From Arthrobacter sp. AL12 (GTDB lineage: Bacteria > Actinomycetota > Actinomycetes > Actinomycetales > Micrococcaceae): a stretch of DNA of 64,000 nt. This document shows positions 50,205 through 60,519 of the stretch, piece by piece. Where the stretch lies: contig NZ_JASBQY010000009.1 in assembly GCF_029960645.1 (NCBI RefSeq), positions 91,941 to 155,940 on the forward strand, read 5' to 3'. Made by a program: the position numbers and the translations under genes. Every line of letters begins with the position of its first letter. Within the stretch, counting starts at the first letter, position 1. The notes beneath the pieces were generated by a model. It was not told where the DNA came from, did not search any database, and saw only the letters and a list, made by a program, of their open reading frames with translations.

Positions 50205-51095
50205 CTACTTCTTGGCGTCGATGGCGGCCTGGAGGAACTCCTCGAACGGGGTCTGGGCGCTCTCGCCCTTGCCCCACTGCTGGCCTTCAACGAACACGGA
50301 GGGCGTGCCGGTGACACCGATGGAGGCAGCCTGCTGGGTGGTGTATTTAACCCACGGGCGGTAGGTCTTCTCGTCCACGCACGTTTCGATGCCCTTGGCC
50401 CCGACGTCGGTGGCCATCTTCTTCAGATCGGCATCCGAGATGCCGGCGCCGCCTTCAGCGGGCTGCTTCTCAAACAGCGCATTGACGAAGTCCGCGTACT
50501 TCTCCGGCGATTCGTTCACAACGCAGGCTGCGGCGTTGGCCGCGCGGGAGGAGTAGTTCGTGGTGGAGCGGCTGTCCAGGAAGCCCAGCGGGCGGTACTC
50601 CACGGCGATCTTGCCTTCGTTGCGAAGGTTTGTGAGTGTCTCGTTGTACTGGGTCTCAAAGTTCTTGCACACCGGGCAGATGAAGTCGATGTAGAGGACC
50701 ACCTTGACCGGCTTACCAGCCTCCGCCTCGGCACCGGGCGCGTTCACGACCGCCGGAGGGGTTTCCGCCGGAGCAGGAATGTCGGCGACCCGGACGGTCG
50801 CAGGCTCGGTCTTCGCGACCTCGGAGTTGGCCAGCAGCGTGACGCCGCCGTAAACGTTGCCGTTGGCCGGGGTGGACCCCTCGTCCGCAACCGGGGCGTT
50901 TTTCTGAATGTTCGAGGTGACTACCAGCGCCACCACCACAATGATGGCCACGACGGCGGCGACGATGCCCCAGCCGATGAGCAGCTTGTTGCGCTTGTCC
51001 TTCTTCACCTGCGCCTCGCGGATTTCACGGGCTTTGTCGCGGGCCGCGGCAGTTCGCTCTGTTTTGGACTGACGGGGTTCGTTTGCGGGGCTCAT
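50205..51095 (-). CDS. Membrane-anchored DsbA-like thiol oxidoreductase
   Basis: The 296-residue protein has a charged cytoplasmic head, one anchor helix (about residues 39-60) and an extracellular thioredoxin-fold domain with the active-site CPVC (Cys140, Cys143) and cis-proline loop GVTGTPSVFV. Two more cysteines (AACVVNE, ETCVDEK) may form a second disulfide. It makes or shuffles disulfides in exported proteins. The ATG follows a spaced GAGGAACTA ribosome-binding site. It is monocistronic and ends in a strong terminator. Confidence 0.92.
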   Translation of the reverse strand: MSPANEPRQSKTERTAAARDKAREIREAQVKKDKRNKLLIGWGIVAAVVAIIVVVALVVTSNIQKNAPVADEGSTPANGNVYGGVTLLANSEVAKTEPATVRVADIPAPAETPPAVVNAPGAEAEAGKPVKVVLYIDFICPVCKNFETQYNETLTNLRNEGKIAVEYRPLGFLDSRSTTNYSSRAANAAACVVNESPEKYADFVNALFEKQPAEGGAGISDADLKKMATDVGAKGIETCVDEKTYRPWVKYTTQQAASIGVTGTPSVFVEGQQWGKGESAQTPFEEFLQAAIDAKK

Positions 51096-51273
51096 TAGTT
51101 CCTCGGGTCGATCGGCCGGTGATATCCACTGGGTGGCAATTCATCATTTTAGGGGAGAAATCTGGGAACTTGCGCTTTCAACCTTCCTCCCCGCCTCCCA
51201 TCGGACGAATAGCACAGAAGATTCCGTCGGGCTAGGGTGGATAGGAGCCACGAGCGAATCCCAGGGAGCACCA

Positions 51274-52794
51274 ATGCAGGCAACCACACACGCCGAATCG
51301 GATCCAGAATCCACCGGCGCGGACGCGCTCGGCACCGCCGCGTCCGGGCGCAGCGACACGGAACCGGACGCGCAGTATGACTTCATGGTGGTTTCAAACC
51401 GCCTGCCGGTTGACCGCTGCTCACCGGACGAGCCCGGATGCGAGGACGGCTGGCGCCGCTCCCCCGGCGGCCTGGTGACCGCCCTGGCACCCATGATGAC
51501 CAAGACCGACGGCGCCTGGGTCGGCTGGCACGGCGCCCCCGATGAGCATGTCCAGCCTTTCAGCCACGGCGGCATCGACCTCGTCCCCGTCCAGCTGAGC
51601 ACGCACGACATCGAATTCTTCTATGAGGGCTTCTCCAACTCCACCCTCTGGCCGCTGTACCACGACGTGATCGCCCCGCCGGAGTTCCACCGGACCTGGT
51701 GGGACTCCTACCGCAAGGTCAACCGCCGGTTCGCGGACGCCGTCATCAACCACGCCAGCCAGGGCGCCACTGTATGGGTTCAGGACTACCAGCTTCAGCT
51801 CGTCCCGAAGATGCTGCGGGAGGCGCGACCAGACCTGAAAATCGGGTTCTTCAACCACATTCCGTTCCCGCCGCCGGAGATCTTCGCCCAGCTGCCGTGG
51901 CGTCGCGCCATCATCGATGGGCTGCTGGGCGCTGACCTGGTCGGCTTCCAGCGCCCCAGCGACGCCGGGAACTTCATGCGCTCCGCCCGCCGCTTCCTCG
52001 GCGCCAGCGTCAAGCAGCAGCAGATCCACGTCAAGGGCGCTGACGGGAAGACCACCCATATCGCCCGCGCCCAGGCCTTCCCCATTTCCATCGACGTCAA
52101 GCAGATCAGCGAGCTGGCACGGAACCCGGAGATCCTCGAACGATCCCGGCAGATCCGCCGGGATCTCGGTGACCCGAAAACCATCCTGCTCGGCGTCGAC
52201 CGGCTCGACTACACCAAGGGCATCCGGCATCGACTCAAGGCCTACGAGGAACTCCTGGCGGACGGCAAAGTGTCGGTCGAGGACGCAACCCTGATCCAGG
52301 TCGCCAGTCCCAGCCGGGAACGAGTGGAGCATTACCGCGTGCTGCGCGAAGAAGTAGAGGGCACGGTGGGCCACATCAACGGCACCTACGACACCATGCA
52401 GAACACCGCGGTGCGCTACCTGCATCACAGCTACCCGATCGAGGAGATGGTGGCGCTCTACCTGGCGGCGGACGTTATGCTCGTGACCGCTTTGCGAGAC
52501 GGGATGAATCTCGTGGCCAAGGAATACGTCACGGCCCGGACCAACAATGACGGCGCTCTGGTGCTGAGCGAGTTCGCCGGAGCCGCGGACCAGCTCAAGC
52601 AGGCCCTGCTGATGAACCCGCACGACATCGACGGCCTCAAGGACACCATCATGAGGGCCGTCAACATGCAGCCCGCGGAGGCCGCACGCCGCATGCGCTC
52701 GATGCGCAAGCAGATCCTGGACCACGACGTCGATCTCTGGTCCTCGGATTTCCTGAGCGCGCTCGAGGAAAAGGTAATCCGCGATGACTCCTGA
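51274..52794 (+). CDS. otsA: Trehalose-6-phosphate synthase
   Basis: OtsA joins UDP-glucose and glucose-6-phosphate. The 506-residue GT20 enzyme has VVSNRLPVDR, GLVTALAPMM, VWVQDYQLQLVPKML, IGFFNHIPFPPPEIF, the GVDRLDYTKGI nucleotide loop and the DGMNLVAKEYV block. The first 35 residues are acidic and not part of the fold. I chose the ATG after GGGAG. It overlaps otsB by 11 bases. Trehalose is an osmolyte and desiccation protectant here. Confidence 0.96.
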   Translation: MQATTHAESDPESTGADALGTAASGRSDTEPDAQYDFMVVSNRLPVDRCSPDEPGCEDGWRRSPGGLVTALAPMMTKTDGAWVGWHGAPDEHVQPFSHGGIDLVPVQLSTHDIEFFYEGFSNSTLWPLYHDVIAPPEFHRTWWDSYRKVNRRFADAVINHASQGATVWVQDYQLQLVPKMLREARPDLKIGFFNHIPFPPPEIFAQLPWRRAIIDGLLGADLVGFQRPSDAGNFMRSARRFLGASVKQQQIHVKGADGKTTHIARAQAFPISIDVKQISELARNPEILERSRQIRRDLGDPKTILLGVDRLDYTKGIRHRLKAYEELLADGKVSVEDATLIQVASPSRERVEHYRVLREEVEGTVGHINGTYDTMQNTAVRYLHHSYPIEEMVALYLAADVMLVTALRDGMNLVAKEYVTARTNNDGALVLSEFAGAADQLKQALLMNPHDIDGLKDTIMRAVNMQPAEAARRMRSMRKQILDHDVDLWSSDFLSALEEKVIRDDS

Positions 52795-53611
52795 GCAGGC
52801 CCCCAAGCAGACACCGCTCTCCCTCGCCCCGGAGCTCCTCGACGCCCTGCGCCGCATCGCCGCCGCCGAACAGCTGCTGGTCGCGATGGATTTCGACGGC
52901 ACGATGGCACCCCTCGTGGACCATGCCGGGGATGCCCGGGCGCTCCCCCGCTCGGCAGCGGCCTTCGCCGCTCTCACGGAACTGCCGCGGACGACGACGG
53001 CGCTCATCTCGGGGCGCGCCCTGGACAGCCTGCGGTCTGTCGCCTTTCCCCCGGAGAAGACGCTGCTGATCGGCAGTCACGGCGCGGAAGTCTGGATGGG
53101 GCCGGGGTCCTCGAAACTCGAACTCGATGACGACCGCCGGGAACTGCTCGCCGAGGTCCGGCGCGAACTGGAGGGCATCGTGGAGGTGGCACCGGGAACC
53201 CTGCTGGAGGACAAACCGGCCGGCGTCGTCCTGCACACCCGGCTGGCTGCGGACGACGTTGCCGAGGACGCCGTCGCCGCTGCCCGCGCCGTCCTGGCGG
53301 ACCGCCCCGGTGTGTACCTGAAGAACGGCAACCGGGTGCTGGAAACCTCGGTGGTCCACACCTCCAAGGGGGAAGGCATCGCCTTCCTGCGCCAGGCCAC
53401 CGGCGCCACCGCCACGGTCTTCGCGGGCGATGACACTACCGACGAGGACGCATTGGCCCGGCTGCTCCCCGGGGATCTCGGGGTCAAGGTCGGCCTGGAC
53501 TTCACCCAGGCCCAGTTCCGGATCGAAGCCCCCGCGCACGTGTCCGAGCTGTTGGAGGCCCTGCTGCGCGAGCGGCGACGCGCCCTCGGGCTGCCGGAGC
53601 CTACCGCATAA
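52784..53611 (+). CDS. otsB: Trehalose-6-phosphate phosphatase
   Basis: OtsB removes the phosphate made by OtsA to give trehalose. The 275-residue HAD phosphatase has the nucleophile motif DFDGT (Asp36, Asp38), the middle SGR block, and the C-terminal GDDTTDEDAL acid motif. It starts inside the last codons of otsA. Confidence 0.96.
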   Translation: MTPEQAPKQTPLSLAPELLDALRRIAAAEQLLVAMDFDGTMAPLVDHAGDARALPRSAAAFAALTELPRTTTALISGRALDSLRSVAFPPEKTLLIGSHGAEVWMGPGSSKLELDDDRRELLAEVRRELEGIVEVAPGTLLEDKPAGVVLHTRLAADDVAEDAVAAARAVLADRPGVYLKNGNRVLETSVVHTSKGEGIAFLRQATGATATVFAGDDTTDEDALARLLPGDLGVKVGLDFTQAQFRIEAPAHVSELLEALLRERRRALGLPEPTA

Positions 53612-53726
53612 TTGGCCCCGGGTAAGCCGGATCACGTGTGACATCCGCAACATTTTTACCCTTTTAACAAAAATATGACATACTCTGGTTGTGATGTGGC
53701 GCACAAGTACCGTGCGGCGTCATTGG

Positions 53727-53754
53727 ATACTCCTCGGCTTCGGCCGGGGAGTAT
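53727..53754 (+). other. Hairpin in sugar-ABC ATPase leader
   Basis: ATACTCC and GGAGTAT arms extended by CGGC/GCCG pairs form a stem about 100 bases before the ATPase start. AT-rich DNA with a TATGACATACT promoter-like tract lies just upstream. It may be an attenuator or an mRNA-stabilising leader structure; it could also end otsAB read-through. Confidence 0.5.
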
Positions 53755-53854
53755 ACGCACGATCATGTGCTGATAACTGAATTAACAACTGAAGAATAAG
53801 ACCATTCACTACGGATCGTCCGGCACGTACCTGCCGGTGAAGGGATTGATAACT

Positions 53855-54937
<1,083 letters not shown>

Positions 54938-54959
54938 TCCCCACCACGCACCGGCTCTA

Positions 54960-55003
54960 CCGGCGGCGGTCCTCCCAACTGGAGGGCCGCCGCCGGGCTT
55001 TAA
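54960..55003 (+). terminator. Hairpin terminator of the ATPase gene
   Basis: CCGGCGGCGGTCCTCC and GGAGGGCCGCCGCCGG arms around a five-base loop are followed by GCTTTAA. Confidence 0.85.
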
Positions 55004-55061
55004 CTCCCCTGGCCGGACCCTTTCGTTAGGGCCGCGGCCCATAGTACGGAAGAATTGGTTC

Positions 55062-55097
55062 ATGACCGAGGAAAACCGCATGACCGAGGAAAACAGT
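55062..55097. repeat. 18-bp tandem duplication at DUF4032 start
   Basis: ATGACCGAGGAAAAC followed by three bases occurs twice, so the protein begins MTEENR-MTEENS. The second copy has its own ATG preceded by the GAGGAAAA of the first, which can serve as its ribosome-binding site. Confidence 0.9.
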
Positions 55098-56498
55098 GCC
55101 CAGTGGCACGACGAACCCACAGACTACGGTCAGATCGGCAAGCTGCCCCGGTTCGAGGCCGCCAGCGCGAATGACAGCAAGGCGTCCGTGTCCTCGAGCT
55201 CGCTGAGCATCACCGCCGCCGCCACCGATCCGGAGCTGCTGGACTTGCCGTGGCACATCGCCCTGGAGGACTGGCCGGCGGAATACCTCGCCGCGCTGCC
55301 CCGCGGCATCTCCCGCCATATTGTGCGCTTCGCCCACCTGGGCGGCTCGGTCATCGCCATCAAGGAAACCTCGGAACACGTGGCCCGCCACGAGTACCAC
55401 ATGCTCCGCAAGCTCGCCCGGCTGGACGTGCCCTGCGTGGAACCGGTCGCGGTCATCACCGGCCGCACGACGCCGGACGGCCGGCCGCTGAACCCCGTGC
55501 TGGTCACCCGGCACCTGAAGTTCTCCATGCCGTACCGCGCCCTCTTCTCGCAGATGCTGCGCAAGGACACGCTGACGCGCCTGATCGATGCCCAGGCCCT
55601 GCTCCTGGTGCGCCTGCACCTGATCGGCTTCTACTGGGGCGATGTCTCCCTGTCCAACACGCTGTTCCGCCGCGACGCCGGCGCGTTCGCGGCGTACCTT
55701 GTGGACGCGGAGACCGGCGAGCTCTACCCGGACCTGTCCACGGGCCAGCGCGAATACGATCTGGAAATCGCCCGGGTAAATATCGCCGGTGAACTCATGG
55801 ACCTGCTCGACGGCGGCCTGATCGAGGAAAAAGTGGACCCGGTGGCTACGAGTGAACTCATCATGGACAGCTACCGGCGCCTCTGGACCGAGCTCACGGA
55901 AAAGGAATCGTTCGAAATCGGTGAGCGCTGGCGCGTGGCGGCCCGCATCCGGAAGCTCAACGAGCTGGGGTTCGACGTCGAGGAATACGCGATCAAGACG
56001 ACCCAGAACGGCTCCACGATCCAGCTGCAGCCAAAGGTGGTCGACGCCGGCCATCACCAGCGCCGGCTGCTGCGCCTGACCGGGCTGGACGCCCAGGAAA
56101 ACCAGGCACGCCGGCTCCTGAACGACATGGACTCCTTCCGCGCGGACAACCACCCCGGGATGGACGAGGAGTACAGCGCCCACCTGTGGGTCAGCCAGAT
56201 TTTCGAACCGATTGTCCGTTCCATCCCCCGGGACCTGTCCGGGAAGCTGGAGCCTGCGGAGGCTGTGCACGAGATCCTGGAGCACCGCTGGTACATGTCC
56301 GAGAAGGAGAACCGGCACATCCCCCTGGCCGAAGCCGTGCAGTCCTACATCGACTCGGAGCTGCGCCACCGCCGGGACGAGGCGGCCATCATGCTGAACC
56401 CGGACACGGGACTGCTGAAGATCCTGGAGGTGGAAACGGAGGAATCCCGCTACGGCGCCGACGAGTCCATCGAGGAATACCCGGACTCCGACGACTGA
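55062..56498 (+). CDS. DUF4032 domain protein with kinase-like N-terminus
   Basis: The 478-residue protein has an N-terminal Kdo/WaaP-kinase-like region (AIKETSEHVARHEYHMLRKL, LVRLHLIGFYWGDVSLSNTLF with the HxxxxYWGD and N motif) and a C-terminal DUF4032 domain (DAQENQARRLLNDMDSFRA, EILEHRWYMSEKENRHIPL). The kinase-like core has the Lys, Asp and Asn expected of the fold, but the substrate is unknown. Either ATG of the duplicated start could be used; the second is next to a good GAGGAA site. It is a stand-alone gene. Confidence 0.85.
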   Translation: MTEENRMTEENSAQWHDEPTDYGQIGKLPRFEAASANDSKASVSSSSLSITAAATDPELLDLPWHIALEDWPAEYLAALPRGISRHIVRFAHLGGSVIAIKETSEHVARHEYHMLRKLARLDVPCVEPVAVITGRTTPDGRPLNPVLVTRHLKFSMPYRALFSQMLRKDTLTRLIDAQALLLVRLHLIGFYWGDVSLSNTLFRRDAGAFAAYLVDAETGELYPDLSTGQREYDLEIARVNIAGELMDLLDGGLIEEKVDPVATSELIMDSYRRLWTELTEKESFEIGERWRVAARIRKLNELGFDVEEYAIKTTQNGSTIQLQPKVVDAGHHQRRLLRLTGLDAQENQARRLLNDMDSFRADNHPGMDEEYSAHLWVSQIFEPIVRSIPRDLSGKLEPAEAVHEILEHRWYMSEKENRHIPLAEAVQSYIDSELRHRRDEAAIMLNPDTGLLKILEVETEESRYGADESIEEYPDSDD

Positions 56499-56594
56499 GT
56501 GCACACGCAACTGACTCGCGGTCAGGGGCCGTTCTGAGCCCTCAGAATGGCCTTTGCTGCGAGCTAGTTGGGGGCAGGTTGTGGCACAGTCGCG

Positions 56595-57962
56595 CTAAAT
56601 CGCCTTGCCGGGGTTCAGGATGCCGGCCGGGTCGAAGAGTTCCTTAATCCGGCGTTGCAGTTCGCGCACGGGTTCCTTCTGTTCCAGCCCTAGCCAGCGC
56701 AGCTTGAACTGGCCGATCCCGTGCTCCCCCGTGATGGTGCCGCCCATCGCCAGTGCAACGGTGATGGATTTGTCCAGGGCCTCGCCCAGCCGCCCCATGG
56801 CGTCGGCGCCGACTGCGCCGTCCACCCGGTCCACCCAGAACGTCGGGTGCAGATTGCCGTCGCCGGCGTGCGCCACCACCTTGAGCCTGACCCGGAACGC
56901 CGCCGCCATGGCCTCCAGTTCAGCAACGTAGTCCACGAGCCTTGAGCGCGGAACTGCGACGTCCTCGCCCACCCGGTATTCGTCATCGACCTCCACCCCG
57001 CGGCTGTTGCGCCGCAGCTCCACCAGCCGCTCCGCCTCCGCGCTGGCCTCCATGGTCACGACCGCGCCGCCGGCCACGAGGACGGGCCGGATCGCCGCCG
57101 CCTCCGCCGCTGCACCGAAGCCGTCGGTCTGGATCAGCAGCAGGGCCTGTCCGCGGGCGGCGAGGTCCGAGCCGTGGAGCGCGTCGAGCTGGGCGAGAGT
57201 GCCGCTGTCGAGCAGTTCCATGATGGCCGGCTGCACGCGGGCCCTGCCCACGGCGAGGACGCCGGCCGCGGCGCTGCGGAAGTCCAGGTAGAAGGCGGCG
57301 ATCGTATGCACGTCCTGCGGGAGATACTTGAGCCGGACGGTGATGCCGACGACGATCCCCAGTGTCCCTTCGGAGCCGACGAAGAGCGAGGTGAGGTCGT
57401 AGCCGGCGACACCCTTGAAGGTCTGGTGGCCGGTACGGATGAGCGATCCGTCCGCCAGCACGACGTCGAGCGCCAGCACCGAGTCGCGGGTCACCCCGTA
57501 CTTGGCGCAACGCAGGCCGCCCGCGTTCGTGGCCACGTTGCCGCCGATCGTGGACTGCTTGAAGCTGGCCGGGTCGGGGGCGTACATGAGTCCGTGGACT
57601 GCCGCGGCCGCGTTGAGGTCCGCGTTGATGACCCCGGGTTCGACGACGGCCGTTTCGTCGTCGGCGTTCAGGTCCAGGACTCGGTTCATCCGTTCCAGGC
57701 TCAGCACGACACAGCCCTTGCTCGCGTGCGCGCCACCCGAGACCCCGGTCCCGGCGCCGCGGGCCACCAGCGGGACCCCGTGGGCGGCGCAGACCCGGAC
57801 GGTGGCCTGGACGTCTTCGATGGATTCGGCCCGGACCACGGCCTGCGGCAGTTGGTAGTCCAGCACCGGCGCCTGGTCCACGGCATAGACAGTCAAGGTG
57901 GGGGCGTCCAGGGCGACTTTGGCCGGTCCCAGTGCAGAGGTGAGCTCGTCGATGATGCTCAT
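56595..57962 (-). CDS. GlcD-like FAD-linked oxidoreductase
   Basis: The 455-residue protein has an N-terminal PCMH-type FAD domain (ARGAGTGVSGGAHASKGCVVLSLERMNRVL, STIGGNVATNAGGLRCAKYG, GSEGTLGIVVGITVRL) and the C-terminal domain with HAGDGNLHP and GEHGIGQFK. These mark glycolate oxidase GlcD or D-lactate/2-hydroxyacid dehydrogenases. A single-subunit form without iron-sulfur partner genes nearby. The 2-hydroxyacid substrate cannot be read from the sequence. Confidence 0.92.
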   Translation of the reverse strand: MSIIDELTSALGPAKVALDAPTLTVYAVDQAPVLDYQLPQAVVRAESIEDVQATVRVCAAHGVPLVARGAGTGVSGGAHASKGCVVLSLERMNRVLDLNADDETAVVEPGVINADLNAAAAVHGLMYAPDPASFKQSTIGGNVATNAGGLRCAKYGVTRDSVLALDVVLADGSLIRTGHQTFKGVAGYDLTSLFVGSEGTLGIVVGITVRLKYLPQDVHTIAAFYLDFRSAAAGVLAVGRARVQPAIMELLDSGTLAQLDALHGSDLAARGQALLLIQTDGFGAAAEAAAIRPVLVAGGAVVTMEASAEAERLVELRRNSRGVEVDDEYRVGEDVAVPRSRLVDYVAELEAMAAAFRVRLKVVAHAGDGNLHPTFWVDRVDGAVGADAMGRLGEALDKSITVALAMGGTITGEHGIGQFKLRWLGLEQKEPVRELQRRIKELFDPAGILNPGKAI

Positions 57963-57995
57963 GCGGTCTCCAGTTCGTCGAATCCGGCCTTCAGT

Positions 57996-59371
57996 CTAAG
58001 GCGCGGAGCCGGGAGCGCCGGATGGGGGTGCTGACACTGGTGTTAACCGTGGCGCGGCTCGGGGCAGCGGGGTGCCTGGCAGCACCCAGACAGCGGCCGC
58101 GGCGCCGCGGGTGCAGATCAGGGCGCCTGGGGCCGTGCCATCCGCCCTGATCTGCCCACCGGCGCGGCCACCCGCCCTGATCTGCCCACCGGCGCGGCCA
58201 CCCGCCCTGATCTGCCCACCGGCCAAGGGATCTGCACTGCTTTGCCCGGTGTCGAGGTGACCTGGATTGATGTGGGCGCTGATGTGGCCGGTGCTGAACG
58301 CGGAATCCCCGTCGAGGGCCACCCGCTGGGCCACGTTCAGTGATCCTGGCGCCAGGTGGACGTCCGCGGCGGCCCGTATCACAACGACGAGCACGGAGCT
58401 TCCAGCGGCCTCGCGCACAAATGACAGGGCGTCGCCTTCCGCGTGCAGCCAGCGGATTCCGCCGCCGGTCAGCGCGGACTGCTCCCGGCGCAGCGCGGCG
58501 AGCGCGGCGTAGTCCTCCCGGAGGTCGGCCAGGACCCGGTCCGGATCGTTCCAGGGCATCGGCGTCCGCGAGGCTTCCCCGTTGTTCCCCTTGAGCCCGA
58601 ATTCATCTCCGGCGTGCACCACCGGGACGCCGGGCAGCGTGAACATCAGTACCGCCCCGAGCCGCTGGCCGCCGTCGATCATCACGGTGGCGGCCCGTGC
58701 GGTGTCGTGGCTGTTCAGCGCATTCATGTTTTGCTGCCGGACGTCCCAGCTGAAGGGGGCCGCCAGGTCCAGGTGGGTGGCCAGGAAGTCCTCGGCGCCC
58801 GTCCGGTTGGGCCCGGGCAAGGGGGTGCCGAAGAAGTTGACGTGCGGGCGTCGCCGGCGAGCCAGGACCACAGCGGACGGGTGAAGTTGGAATACGTCAT
58901 GGCGCCGTGCCAGTGTTCACCGCTGAAGTCCGGGGCGGCGTCGTTCGTGGCTTCGGCCAGCAGCGCAGCCTCCGGGTTGATCCCCCGGACCCTGCCGGCG
59001 ATCAGCCGGGCCACGTCCTGGTTCAAATCCGTGGCGCCGAGCCGTCCGGTCATGTTGCCGACGTCGATCCGCCAGCCGTCGAGGTTGAAGGGAGGCCTGA
59101 GCCAGCGGGCCACGGGCGAGTCGTCGGCCAGAACGAACCGTTCCCTCAGCCCCGCCGAGGCCCAGTTGAGTTTGGGCAGCGAGGCGACCCATACCAGGCC
59201 TCGTACTCGGTGTGATCGTCGTTGAAGTAGTAGTAGCCCGCTTTGGCGGAGCCCGGCTCGGCGAGGGCGCGCCGGAACCACTCGTGGTCGTCGCCGGAGT
59301 GGTTGGCGGTGAGGTCACCGATCACCTTCAGGCCGCGGGCGGGCGGCCTGCACCAGCTCCACCAAGGCCTG
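57996..59371 (-). pseudogene. Degraded, 5'-truncated GH13 (neopullulanase-like) gene
   Basis: The catalytic motifs of a GH13 alpha-glucanase are recognisable but lie in different frames: QALVELVQAA, then ARGLKVIGDLTANHSGDDHEW (shift near 59340), then SLPKLNWASAGLRE with GWRIDVGNM and LLAEATND (shift near 59190), then PHVNFFGTPLPGPN and NALNSHDTARA (shift near 58850). The first part of the gene is gone and is replaced by a truncated malE-like gene. The C-terminal region also has a 30-base repeat expansion. It is likely non-functional unless the shifts are sequencing errors. It would have acted on maltodextrins. Confidence 0.85.
58143..58223. repeat. 30-bp tandem repeat (10-residue unit) in GH13 remnant
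   Basis: Two perfect units and a partial third encode GGQIRAGGRA on the minus strand, inserted between the C-terminal beta domain segment ending SAFSTG and the ICTRGAAAAVWVLPG ending. Confidence 0.95.
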
Positions 59372-60179
59372 GTCTGTTGGAGTTGATGATCTTCTCGCCG
59401 GCATCGCCCCAGGCGGCCAGCTTCTTGGCGAACTCCACACCGGCGGCGTCGCCGATCAGGAGCTGCTTGGGATCGTAGCCGCCGTCGGCAGCCAGGCCGA
59501 AGACCTGCGAACCCATGGAGGCCTGCCGCGGATACAGGTGATAGGGGTCGCCCTGCGAGGGATCCATGCCGACCAGGAACGGGAACGTGGCCTTGCCGTC
59601 GGCGACAGCCTTCTTGCCGTTGCTGATGACTTCGTCGAAGGTTTTGGCGGCAGCCGGCACCATGTCGGTGTTGCGCAGCAGCGCGATGTTCTCGATCGCG
59701 TAAGGGACGCCGTAGACGGAACCGTTGAAGGTCATGGCCTTGACGGCGGAGTCCTGGAAGCCGGACGTCTTGTCGCCGAGCTCCACCGGGGCAATGACAC
59801 CGTTCAGAACGAACTTGCCTACCCAGTCGTGCGGGCCAACGATCAGGTCCGGGCCCTTGCCGGTGGGCACCTGAGTGATGAAGTCGTCGCGGGCTGCGGC
59901 GAAGTCCTTGACCACGTGCTTCACTTCGATGCCCGTGTCAGCCTGGAACTTGGCGGTGATGTCCTTGAGCGCAGGTGAGCGCTCGGCATCAACCCACATG
60001 GTGATGGTGCCGGCGCCGGCCGCCTTGAGGTCAGGCGTGGCCGTGGCCGTTGCGGTTGCCGGGGCGGTGGCTGCTGCGCCGCCGCAGGCGCTCAGCGCCA
60101 GCGCGGCAGCTACGGAGATCGCACCGGCCGTGAAAACCCGGCGGCTGGTCCCGGTGGTGAGGGTGTTCTGCACCTTCAT
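59328..60179 (-). pseudogene. Truncated maltose-type substrate-binding lipoprotein (malE-like)
   Basis: The gene starts at MKVQNTLTTGT with AGGGA upstream and has a lipobox (LALSACGG) and about 250 residues of a MalE-type fold (TITMWVDAERSPALKDITAKF, GPDLIVGPHDWVGKF, FNGSVYGVPYAIENIALLRN, FPFLVGMDPSQGDPYHLYP). After EKIINSN (near 59376) homology stops and the frame enters out-of-frame GH13 sequence, ending 15 residues later. A full-length family member is about 420 residues, so a third of the protein and, by inference, the permease genes are missing. It is probably inactive. Confidence 0.88.
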
Positions 60180-60286
60180 TGGTGTCCCTTTCATAAAATC
60201 CTGCATCCACGCTGATGGCCGTGTCGGAAAGCTCTGGTGAAGAGTCCGGGGGTCCCGGTGGCATAGTCGGTGATGTGGCTCACAGC

Positions 60287-60300
60287 TGCAAGCGCTTCCA
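60287..60300 (-). promoter_or_regulatory. LacI-type operator upstream of malE-like gene
   Basis: TGCAAGC-GCTTCCA is a CG-centred palindrome (one mismatch) about 110 bases before the malE-like start. The form TGnAAGCGCTTnCA is typical of maltose-class LacI repressors in high-GC actinobacteria. Confidence 0.7.
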
Positions 60301-60474
60301 AAGTTCACGTTGACCATGAGTTTGAAAAGTCACACTACTGGCGAGTAACAGCCGGGCTCGAATTCCCCACCTAAACCCGGCGCGTCAGGATGATGCCGCA
60401 GCTCAGTGCCCTGACGGAGCCCGGCATCGGGGATTATCCAAACCCTGGCAAAAACGGCACGCAACAGTTGTGTG

Positions 60475-60488
60475 TGGAAGCGTTTTCA
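60475..60488 (+). promoter_or_regulatory. LacI-type operator upstream of alpha-glucosidase
   Basis: TGGAAGC-GTTTTCA is an imperfect CG-centred palindrome 32 bases before the alpha-glucosidase ATG. With the site near 60290 it frames the divergent promoter region. The LacI gene lies two genes away. Confidence 0.7.
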
Positions 60489-60519
60489 ATTTGGAAGGTT
60501 CGGCCTTACGATTACCGGC

